NCBI GenBank assembly: GCA_001803315.1 | Contig: MHBQ01000070.1 | Span: forward strand, 1 to 37,422 | Direction of reading: 5' to 3' | Source: Lentisphaerae bacterium RIFOXYC12_FULL_60_16 | GTDB lineage: Bacteria > Verrucomicrobiota > Kiritimatiellia > UBA8416 > YA12-FULL-60-10 | Length of the DNA: 37,422 nucleotides | Shown here: one piece after another, positions 18,429-25,464 of the stretch | How positions within the stretch are numbered: the stretch's first letter is position 1 | Layout of the letters: each line of letters starts with the position of its first letter | Notes under the pieces: generated by a model | Databases searched by the model: none | What the model saw: the letters and a program-made list of their open reading frames with translations, nothing else | What the model was told of the DNA's origin: nothing | Translations under genes and position numbers: made by a program

Positions 18429-19006
18429 AAGAACTCGCCCGACTGGTTGGAATTCTCACCCTGTGTTGCCTGATAGCCGGGTTGCTACTTTCCTGGGTCA
18501 ACTCCGTCACCTCGGCCCCCATTGCCGAAGCCGCACGGGCTGAACAACTGGCTGCGCTCAAGGCCGTCCTGCCGGAATACGACAACCAGCCCGATATCGA
18601 CATCGTATCCATACCGGACGAGTCCGGTACGCCCTGGATCTTTCATATAGCCCGAAAAAGCGGCGCCTATGCCGGCTGTGCATTCAAAGCCGTTTCAAGC
18701 CAGGGATACGCCGGCGATATCGCCATCATGGTCGGAATAACCGCCGACGGGACCGTACAGGGCGTCGAAGTACTGGCGCAGAAGGAAACACCCGGTCTGG
18801 GCGCCCGCATCACGGAACCGGCCTTCCGGTCACAGTTTGCGGGCAAACCAATCGAGGGAACCATCTGGAAAGTCCGTAAAGAACAGGGCAATTTCGACCA
18901 GGTGACTGCGGCAACCATCTCCTCGCGCGCCGTATTGGAGGCCATGGACCGTGGGTTCAACATCTACCGGCTCAAAGAATCAACCATTCGGGAAAGCAAA
19001 CCCTAA
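18425..19006 (+). CDS. rnfG: Rnf complex subunit G, flavinylated electron carrier
   Basis: A 193-residue protein with an N-terminal membrane anchor (about 7-28) and a soluble domain on the outer face of the membrane. The FMN-binding signature TAATISSRAV gives Thr164 as the flavinylated residue, and the preceding ETPGLGARI is conserved. Attachment of FMN would need an ApbE flavin transferase, which is not encoded in this window. The start overlaps the rnfD stop in ATGA. Confidence 0.94.
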   Translation: MKELARLVGILTLCCLIAGLLLSWVNSVTSAPIAEAARAEQLAALKAVLPEYDNQPDIDIVSIPDESGTPWIFHIARKSGAYAGCAFKAVSSQGYAGDIAIMVGITADGTVQGVEVLAQKETPGLGARITEPAFRSQFAGKPIEGTIWKVRKEQGNFDQVTAATISSRAVLEAMDRGFNIYRLKESTIRESKP

Positions 19007-19041
19007 CGCCTGGATGACACGATGCAACAAGGACGCTAGCC

Positions 19042-19719
19042 ATGCAGTTCATGCGTGAAATTGTACGGGGAATATTCAAGGACAATCCCATCTTCCGTCT
19101 TGTCCTGGGCATGTGCCCCACCCTGGCGGTTACCACCAAGGTTGAAAACGGACTGGGCATGGGACTGGCCGCAACCTTTGTGCTGATCGGCTCCAACCTG
19201 GCCGTATCGGCGCTGCGCAACGTGATCCCGTCCAAGGTTCGTCTACCCTGTTACATCGTTATCATCGCCACCTTTGTCACGATTGTCGACCTGCTGATGA
19301 ACGCCTTTGCCCACGAATTGCACAAGAACCTTGGTATTTTCATCCCCCTGATCGTGGTTAACTGCATTATCCTGGCACGGGCGGAAGCCTTTGCGTCCAA
19401 GCAGAACGTATGGCTGTCGATTGCCGACGCCATCGGGATCGGGATCGGGTTCACCCTGTCGCTGGTATTGATCAGCGCCATTCGCGAAATCGGCGGAGCG
19501 GGCACCCTGACAATATGGGGTTCCTTCGGCTGGACGATCAGCGGGCTCAACCCCGCGCTCATTTTCATCCTGGCACCGGGCGGATTCGTAACCCTGGGTT
19601 GTCTGCTGGCCGGCATGAACCATGTCCAGACCATCCTTGCCCGACGGGCTGGTAAACCCTTCCAACCGCCACTGGATTTCGATTGCCGCCACTGCACCAT
19701 CTGCCGTTTCGGATCCTGA
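19042..19719 (+). CDS. rnfE: Rnf complex subunit E
   Basis: A 225-residue membrane subunit, paralogous to RnfA, with six predicted helices. Cysteines in LGMCPTLAVT and LIVVNCIIL are the partners of those in RnfA for the intramembrane iron-sulfur centre. The ATG at 19042 follows AAGGA by a suitable spacing, 35 nt after rnfG. The C-terminus carries an extra cysteine cluster, CRHCTIC, in the last twelve residues, which I do not recall as a general family feature. This is the last gene of the complete six-gene Rnf operon. Confidence 0.93.
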   Translation: MQFMREIVRGIFKDNPIFRLVLGMCPTLAVTTKVENGLGMGLAATFVLIGSNLAVSALRNVIPSKVRLPCYIVIIATFVTIVDLLMNAFAHELHKNLGIFIPLIVVNCIILARAEAFASKQNVWLSIADAIGIGIGFTLSLVLISAIREIGGAGTLTIWGSFGWTISGLNPALIFILAPGGFVTLGCLLAGMNHVQTILARRAGKPFQPPLDFDCRHCTICRFGS

Positions 19720-19720
19720 C

Positions 19721-19765
19721 CTGTCGGGGTTTTCCTGACATCATAATTCAGGGTTTCCCTGACAG
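19721..19765 (+). terminator. Long-loop hairpin with direct repeats after rnfE
   Basis: CTGTCGGGG (19721-19729) pairs with CCCTGACAG (19757-19765), nine pairs with one G-T. The same stretch holds two near-identical 14-mers, GGGTTTTCCTGACA (19727-19740) and GGGTTTCCCTGACA (19751-19764), with a 24-nt period. The element may end the Rnf transcript or serve as a protein-binding site for the next gene; neither is proven. Confidence 0.4.
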
Positions 19766-19828
19766 ACACATCTTCCATCTTTGTGGACACTCATCCCCTT
19801 TCTTTTAACCGTTGGACAAGGGAATGTG

Positions 19829-21289
19829 ATGATTTTTGCCGTCACGGCGGATCTGCATGCCAATTGGCAGGCGTGGAATGCGGTACTGACCGACGCACGA
19901 AGCAGCGGTGCCGGGCGAATCCTGGTGCTGGGCGACATGGTGGGCTACGGCCCCTCCCCCCGCCGGGTCCTGGAGTCCGTTTACAATCATGCCGATCACA
20001 TCACCCTGGGCAATCATGACGCCGCGCTGGCCGGATTGATGGATCCCTCGGGCTTCAACGATACGGCACGGACCATCCTGGACTGGACAGCCGGACAAGT
20101 TGCCGACGACGGTTTGCGATTCCTGCGTGATTTACCCCTCAGCCTGGATGCCGGATTATTCCGTTGCACGCATGGGGAATTTTCAGCCCCGGGTGAGTTC
20201 CAATACATTTTCGACATTCAGGATGCCCTTCCATCGTGGGTGGCAACCGAAGCACCGTTACTCTTTGTGGGGCATACCCATCGACCGGCCATCTTCATAC
20301 GCGATAATCAGGGAAACACCCACCAACTCCCCCCATCCGACTTCAGCATGGAAAAAGGGCGTCGGTACCTGGTCTGCCTTGGCTCGGTGGGGAACCCACG
20401 GGACGGGGACATTCGTTCATCCTATTGCCTGTTCGATGAGTCTGCACGTTCCGTTTTCTGGAGGAGAGTCCCCTTTGACATCGACGGGTATGAGTCCGAT
20501 TTGAAGGCGTCCGGAATTCCGCCGGAAGGCAGTCGATTCCTGCGGCATGATCCGCGTACCGGGGTGCCACTGCTCCGGCCTCAGCTTTCATTCTCCCCGA
20601 AGACATCCAACACGGCAATCCCGAGTGTTGCCAGGGAAGTTGAAACCATCGACCGCTGGAAACGCCAAAGCCGGACCTGGAGGCGGGCTTTCACGATTGC
20701 ATCGATCCTCCTGATCACGCTGGCAGCCGTTGGTGCCCGACTGGCCAAAGGACAGACGGAATCGATACGCCTTGAAAGCGCCATGACCATTCCCGTCCTG
20801 TTGCCCTCCCAGCCTTCTGAACGCAACCTCATCCCGTCCATCAACCGATACGGACAAACCAACCAGCCGGTAGCCGGATATGCCATTGAACTGGCATCCG
20901 GCCGTCTGCAGTCCGTCAGCACACATCCTGATACCGGCTGGCGCCTGACATCCTACCGCATGGACCTTCCGGTCCGGATTTCCACTGCCCCGGTTTACAC
21001 GGCACCCGGTGTACGTTTCCGGATGCAGGCACAGGTCAGCACACCGGAACCTTTCAAGGGGAATGTAGCCCTGGTTGTCTCAGCCGAGGTGGCGCCTCCG
21101 GGCGGTGAACGCCGAATCATCGATCAGTATCAGGTCCGCGAAGTAAACCCCAGACCCGGCCAGGATATTTACGACATACGACGCACCTTCAGTCTGCCGG
21201 CACACTGCCAATCCATCCACTGCTCAATCCGGGGAAATTTCTCCGGCACCCTGCACGTCTCAAACTGGTCATTGGTCCGGACCCGTTGA
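19829..21289 (+). CDS. Membrane-anchored calcineurin-like metallophosphoesterase
   Basis: A 486-residue protein. The first 220 residues form a metallophosphoesterase of the YfcE/MJ0936-like kind, with metal ligands in DLH (8-10), GDMVGYGP (35-42), GNHD (61-64), His115 and GHTH (148-151). A hydrophobic helix at about 288-304 separates it from a C-terminal region (about 310-486) rich in beta structure that I do not recognise. With no signal peptide, the enzyme domain should be cytosolic and the C-terminal part extracytoplasmic. ATG 19829 follows AAGGGA. The gene stands between two operons; substrate is unknown (phosphodiesterase or phosphatase). Confidence 0.82.
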   Translation: MIFAVTADLHANWQAWNAVLTDARSSGAGRILVLGDMVGYGPSPRRVLESVYNHADHITLGNHDAALAGLMDPSGFNDTARTILDWTAGQVADDGLRFLRDLPLSLDAGLFRCTHGEFSAPGEFQYIFDIQDALPSWVATEAPLLFVGHTHRPAIFIRDNQGNTHQLPPSDFSMEKGRRYLVCLGSVGNPRDGDIRSSYCLFDESARSVFWRRVPFDIDGYESDLKASGIPPEGSRFLRHDPRTGVPLLRPQLSFSPKTSNTAIPSVAREVETIDRWKRQSRTWRRAFTIASILLITLAAVGARLAKGQTESIRLESAMTIPVLLPSQPSERNLIPSINRYGQTNQPVAGYAIELASGRLQSVSTHPDTGWRLTSYRMDLPVRISTAPVYTAPGVRFRMQAQVSTPEPFKGNVALVVSAEVAPPGGERRIIDQYQVREVNPRPGQDIYDIRRTFSLPAHCQSIHCSIRGNFSGTLHVSNWSLVRTR

Positions 21290-21340
21290 CCGATTTTTCC
21301 CCTGTGGGCGCATCTGTGAGTTTGTCCATTTCCGCTGGAG

Positions 21341-21360
21341 CCGGCCCGACCCCGGGCCGG
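21341..21360 (+). terminator. Strong GC hairpin after the phosphoesterase gene
   Basis: CCGGCCCG (21341-21348) and CGGGCCGG (21353-21360) form a perfect 8-bp stem with a 4-nt loop, 51 nt after the upstream stop. No T-tract is present. It could be a terminator or a structured leader element for the sulfatase operon. Confidence 0.5.
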
Positions 21361-21387
21361 TCTGGATCGGGGTTGATCGGGAAGGGA

Positions 21388-21407
21388 ACGGGGCGAGGTC
21401 GCCCCGT
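21388..21407. repeat. Second palindrome in the sulfatase leader
   Basis: ACGGGGCGA (21388-21396) and TCGCCCCGT (21399-21407) are perfect inverted repeats separated by two bases. Such a palindrome could be a DNA-binding site or a short hairpin. It lies 137 nt before the sulfatase start. Confidence 0.45.
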
Positions 21408-21543
21408 CTCCAAACGGAGGCAAAATCGGTCCCTCATGCAAGCACTCAAACTCCCAGATGCGCTCCCCAAAATTCTTGCTCGGAATGCCATTGACACAGC
21501 GTGCGCACAACCTTTTGATATCCGGATCGAAGGGGAATCCGCC

Positions 21544-22995
21544 ATGCCATCAGCCAAACGCCATACACCCGGGACACAACAACCGAACATCCTGTTCATC
21601 ATCACCGACCAGATGCGCGGGGATTGCATGAGTTGTGCGGGCCATCCGGTGGTCGAAACACCCAATCTGGACATGCTGGCGGCCCGGGGAACCCTTTTCA
21701 CCGCCTCCTACAGTTCCTGCCCGTCCTGCATAGCAGCCCGGGCCTCCCTCTTCACCGGGCTTTCGCCGTCATCCCATGGCCGTTTGGGTTACCGGGATTG
21801 TGTCCCCTGGCGCTATACCGACACCCTCCCGTCCCTCCTCGGCCAGGCAGGTTATCAAACCCATTGCGTGGGCAAGACCCATTTCTTTCCCCAGGGCGCC
21901 CATCTCGGTTTCCAGTCGATCGAGTCCTATGAAGGCAACCAGAATTTTGACGGCCGGTTCGTCAATGACTATTTCGAATGGCTGCGGGAACGAACCAATG
22001 GACGACTCGCCGAAACCGATCACGGGGTCGACTGGAACTCCTGGTGTGCCCGGCCCAGCCACCTGCCGGAAGAACTCCACAACAACACCTGGGTGGTCAC
22101 GCGCGGCCTCGAATTCCTGCGCCGACGCGACTCCACCCGTCCCTTCTTCCTCAACCTTTCATTCCACCGTCCCCATGCTCCCGTCGACCCCCCCCAGGCA
22201 TTCTTTGACCTCTACAAGGACCGTACGGATATTCCCCTACCCCGCGGGGACTGGGCAGACGGATACAACACGCCTGCCACCGACGTGAATGCCTGGTTCG
22301 GACGTGTCCCGGACCACCCCCTGCGGCGGTTGCGACTCGCCTACTACGCACAAGTCAGTCATATCGACAACCAGATCGGCCGTTTCCTGATGGCGATGTC
22401 AACGTTGCGTCTGGGGCCAACCTGGATTGTCTTTACATCCGACCATGGCGAGATGCTCGGTGACCATGACTTGTTCCGCAAGACCTATGCCTATGAAGGG
22501 TCGGCCCATACCCCCCTCATCATCACTCCGCCCACGTCAGCGATCCAGCACCGGTGCATGGCACCCGTCATCCAACAGGACCTGATGCCGTCCATGCTCG
22601 ACATGGCCGGCGTGAAAATCCCCCGCTCAATCGAAGGACATAGCGTACTTCCGCTGCTCAGCCGGACACCCGCCCAAGCCCGATGGCAACCCTTTGTCCA
22701 TGGCGAGCATAGCGCCTGTTACGCCACGCACAATGCCATGCAATATCTGACGGACGGACAGGACAAATATGTATGGCATCCCGTAACCGGCAAGGAGGAA
22801 CTCTTCAACCTGGCACAGGATCCTTGCGAGTTGCACAACGAAGCGGGCGACCGGCCTGCCCGTGACCGCCTTGACTCCTGGAGGAAACGATTGATCGCTA
22901 TTTTCAAACAACGCCCGCAGGATAAGCTGACCAACGGGAAACGTCTGCTTCCCGGACGGCCGCTCCCGTCAGTACGGCCGCAACTCCTGGAGTAA
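21544..22995 (+). CDS. Type I (formylglycine) sulfatase
   Basis: A 483-residue sulfatase of the alkaline phosphatase superfamily. The start at 21544 is preceded by AAGGGGA and gives an N-terminus leading straight into NILFIITDQMRGD, the first metal-binding strand. The active-site motif is C62-IAAR66, a CxAxR version of the CxPxR motif; Cys62 would be converted to formylglycine. Further conserved parts are LFTGLSPSSHG, SFHRPHAP and FTSDHGEMLGDHDL. No signal peptide is visible, so the enzyme seems cytosolic, which is unusual for glycan sulfatases. No maturation enzyme is encoded here. It is followed three nt later by the UroD-family gene. The substrate is not known; a phosphonate monoester hydrolase activity is an alternative. 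Confidence 0.86.
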   Translation: MPSAKRHTPGTQQPNILFIITDQMRGDCMSCAGHPVVETPNLDMLAARGTLFTASYSSCPSCIAARASLFTGLSPSSHGRLGYRDCVPWRYTDTLPSLLGQAGYQTHCVGKTHFFPQGAHLGFQSIESYEGNQNFDGRFVNDYFEWLRERTNGRLAETDHGVDWNSWCARPSHLPEELHNNTWVVTRGLEFLRRRDSTRPFFLNLSFHRPHAPVDPPQAFFDLYKDRTDIPLPRGDWADGYNTPATDVNAWFGRVPDHPLRRLRLAYYAQVSHIDNQIGRFLMAMSTLRLGPTWIVFTSDHGEMLGDHDLFRKTYAYEGSAHTPLIITPPTSAIQHRCMAPVIQQDLMPSMLDMAGVKIPRSIEGHSVLPLLSRTPAQARWQPFVHGEHSACYATHNAMQYLTDGQDKYVWHPVTGKEELFNLAQDPCELHNEAGDRPARDRLDSWRKRLIAIFKQRPQDKLTNGKRLLPGRPLPSVRPQLLE

Positions 22996-22998
22996 CCC

Positions 22999-24132
22999 AT
23001 GACACGACGTGACACCCTGATGCGGACCTTGCGCGGAGAACCCGTCTCCCGCCCCCCCGTCTGTTTCTATGAGATCAACGGACTGGACCAGAACCCCGAC
23101 AATCCGGACCCGTTCAACATCTACAACGATCCGTCATGGCGACCCTTGCTCGACCTCGCCCGCGAACGGTCCCACCGCATTGTCATGCGCGGTGCCGCCT
23201 TCAACAATAATCTGCCGGACCCCGCCGAAGCCCTCTCGACCATCGAGACCGTCGACAAGGACAACAGCCGCTACTGGACCAGCACCATACGAATCGGCCG
23301 GCGAACCCTGACCGCCCGGAGCCGGCGTGACCAGGGCGTCGACACCGTCTGGTCCCTGGAACACCTCTTGAAGGACACCGACGACCTGAAGGCGTTCCTC
23401 ACGCTGCCCCAGACGCCATCCGGCGGCAAACCCCGGACAACCCCCACCCTGGACACCGAGACAATCCTCGGCGACAGCGGCATCGTCATGCTCGACACCC
23501 CCGACCCGCTCTGTCTGGCTGCGTCGCTTTTTCACATGGAGGATTTCACCATTATCGCCATGACCGAACCGGAGTTGTTCCATCGCCTGCTCCAGCGGTT
23601 TGCAACTGAACTGTACCCCAAGACCGAGGCCATTGCCCAGGCACTCCCGGGACACCTCTGGCGGATTTACGGCCCGGAATACGCTTCGCCCCCCTACCTT
23701 CCCCCCCATCTATTCCGTGAGTACGTCACCGATTATGTCAAGCCGATGGTCGAGGCCATCCAACGTCACGGCGGGTTTGCACGCATCCATTCGCACGGTA
23801 ACCTGAAGGATATCCTGGAACATATCGCGGCAACCGGCTGTTCGGGACTGGACCCCATTGAACCTCCACCCCAGGGAAATGTCTCCCTGTCCTACGTGCG
23901 CGAACACTACGGCCACCAGATGGTCCTGTTCGGGAATTTGGAAGCCAGCGACATCGAGAACCTTCCGGCCGATGCATTTGCAGGGAAGGTCCGGACCGCC
24001 CTCCGGGAGGGAACCACAGGACCCGGACGTGGTTTCGTCCTGATGCCATCCGCATCCCCCTATGGCCGCCACCTCACCCGGCAGGCGCTGAACAACTACC
24101 AACTCATGATCGATCTGACCGAACAATTCTAG
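22999..24132 (+). CDS. Uroporphyrinogen decarboxylase-family protein
   Basis: A 377-residue TIM-barrel protein of the UroD superfamily. Family features include the MTRRDTLMRTLRGEPVSRPP start, the HSHGNLKDILEHI strand, GLDPIEPPPQG and LFGNLEASDIENL. This branch is much more often an uncharacterised or corrinoid-dependent methyltransferase-like protein than true HemE; there are no other haem genes nearby. GGAG precedes the start, and the gene is separated by three nt from the sulfatase, so both are co-transcribed. Such proteins often occur beside carbohydrate-active genes in Lentisphaerae and Kiritimatiellota, from memory. Function is not assigned. Confidence 0.8.
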   Translation: MTRRDTLMRTLRGEPVSRPPVCFYEINGLDQNPDNPDPFNIYNDPSWRPLLDLARERSHRIVMRGAAFNNNLPDPAEALSTIETVDKDNSRYWTSTIRIGRRTLTARSRRDQGVDTVWSLEHLLKDTDDLKAFLTLPQTPSGGKPRTTPTLDTETILGDSGIVMLDTPDPLCLAASLFHMEDFTIIAMTEPELFHRLLQRFATELYPKTEAIAQALPGHLWRIYGPEYASPPYLPPHLFREYVTDYVKPMVEAIQRHGGFARIHSHGNLKDILEHIAATGCSGLDPIEPPPQGNVSLSYVREHYGHQMVLFGNLEASDIENLPADAFAGKVRTALREGTTGPGRGFVLMPSASPYGRHLTRQALNNYQLMIDLTEQF

Positions 24133-24170
24133 GGTTGAAGCATCCACCATCAGCATGAAGGTACAGTCCC

Positions 24171-25271
24171 ATGACGAAAAGCGCGCATGAACACGACAAG
24201 CATCTCGAACTGAAAACACCCCCTCGCGATCCCACCCTGCGGTGGCTATCCCCCACCAGTCCCCTGCTATCCGTGCAGGGCCTTTACTGGTTCAAGTCGA
24301 ACCGCGGATCCTTCTCTCGGTTTCCGCTTTCCGCCAAGTCATCGCTGCGTCCCCCGGTGTGGGATTTGGCGCAATGCCCTGCCGGAGGATGCATCGCGTT
24401 CCGATCCGACACCACGGTCCTCCGCGTACGGGTAACCAACCGGGATACCAGCCACATGCCCCACATGCCGCTCAGCGGCAGCAACGGGTTATCCCTGTAT
24501 GCCGGCCAGCCCGGCGCCCTACGGCCGTGGGGCAGCGCCATACCCGACATGACCAATCCCTGGTTTGAACGGGAATTTTTCAACGGCATCAAACCGGCCA
24601 TGCGCGATTATCGGATTTATCTCCCGCTCTACCACCCCCTGCAGGCACTCGAAATCGGAATCTCGAAGCGTGCCCGCCTCCTGAAGCCGACCCCACCCGT
24701 CATCGCCAAACCCGTGGTGTTTTATGGCACCTCCATCACCCAGGGCGGCTGCGCCAGCACCGCCGGCAGCGACTTCATCTCAATAATGGGTCGTTTGCTC
24801 AATCTGAACATGATCAATCTCGGGTTTTCCGGAAACGGCCAGGGGGACATCGAAGTCGCACGTCTGATGGCCGGCATGAACGCATCGCTTTTTGCCCTGG
24901 ATTACCTAAGCAACGTGAACCCGGAAAAGCTCCGGGAAACCCTGGACCCATTTTACAAAACATTGCGGAACCATCATCCCAAGACTCCCATCCTGCTGGT
25001 CTCTCCCGTCTGTTTCTGGCAGGCTGACTTCAAGCCAGAATCAATTCGTGACCAGGAACTTAAGAGGGATATCCTGATATCTTTCTATGCGCAGAAACGA
25101 ACCGCCGGCGATACCGCAATTCACTTCGCCGACGCCTTCGACATGTTGCACTTTGCCGCCGGAGCGGCCTATGTGGACGGGGTACACCCCACCGATGCGG
25201 GATTCAGTCTACTGGCTCACCGACTGGCGCCGGTACTTCAACGAATTCTCCTTCGCAATGTCATATGCTAA
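24171..25271 (+). CDS. SGNH/GDSL-type esterase with N-terminal GxDLY-like domain
   Basis: A 366-residue predicted carbohydrate esterase. An N-terminal beta domain (about 25-170) contains GLSLY at 106-110, a variant of the GxDLY motif. The SGNH hydrolase domain follows: nucleophile Ser188 in YGTSITQGG, Gly221 and Asn222 in GFSGNGQ, and the Asp336/His339 pair in VDGVHPTDAGF. No signal peptide is visible. AAGG precedes the ATG, and the gene lies 38 nt after the UroD-family gene, as the third of a likely three-gene operon. Together with the sulfatase it suggests removal of sulfate and acyl groups from an imported sugar; this pathway role is inferred. Confidence 0.84.
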   Translation: MTKSAHEHDKHLELKTPPRDPTLRWLSPTSPLLSVQGLYWFKSNRGSFSRFPLSAKSSLRPPVWDLAQCPAGGCIAFRSDTTVLRVRVTNRDTSHMPHMPLSGSNGLSLYAGQPGALRPWGSAIPDMTNPWFEREFFNGIKPAMRDYRIYLPLYHPLQALEIGISKRARLLKPTPPVIAKPVVFYGTSITQGGCASTAGSDFISIMGRLLNLNMINLGFSGNGQGDIEVARLMAGMNASLFALDYLSNVNPEKLRETLDPFYKTLRNHHPKTPILLVSPVCFWQADFKPESIRDQELKRDILISFYAQKRTAGDTAIHFADAFDMLHFAAGAAYVDGVHPTDAGFSLLAHRLAPVLQRILLRNVIC

Positions 25272-25380
25272 CCACACCACACACAAATCCCAAAACCCCG
25301 CAAAACACTTGACATAAAGCACACATCTCAAACACACTCATGTGTTTTCGATGGAGACTATTACTCTTTCGCGTCGTTTG

Positions 25381-25419
25381 TTACGGGTGCGATAACTCGT
25401 TGATTACGCGTGCGATAAC
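25381..25419 (+). promoter_or_regulatory. Direct repeat pair upstream of the giant coiled-coil gene
   Basis: TTACGGGTGCGATAAC (25381-25396) and TTACGCGTGCGATAAC (25404-25419) differ at one base of 16 and are spaced 23 nt start to start, about two helical turns. They lie 45 nt upstream of the start at 25465, a fitting place for an operator. The binding protein is unknown. A TTGACA at 25309-25314 lies upstream but has no convincing -10 partner. Confidence 0.45.
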
Positions 25420-25464
25420 GGGATATGGCAGCAACGTCCATCAGCAACTGTCGGGGGATACGGA

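Noticed and set aside
25309-25337. TTGACA as a -35 box for the giant coiled-coil gene
   Set aside because: At 16-18 nt spacing no TATAAT-like hexamer follows.
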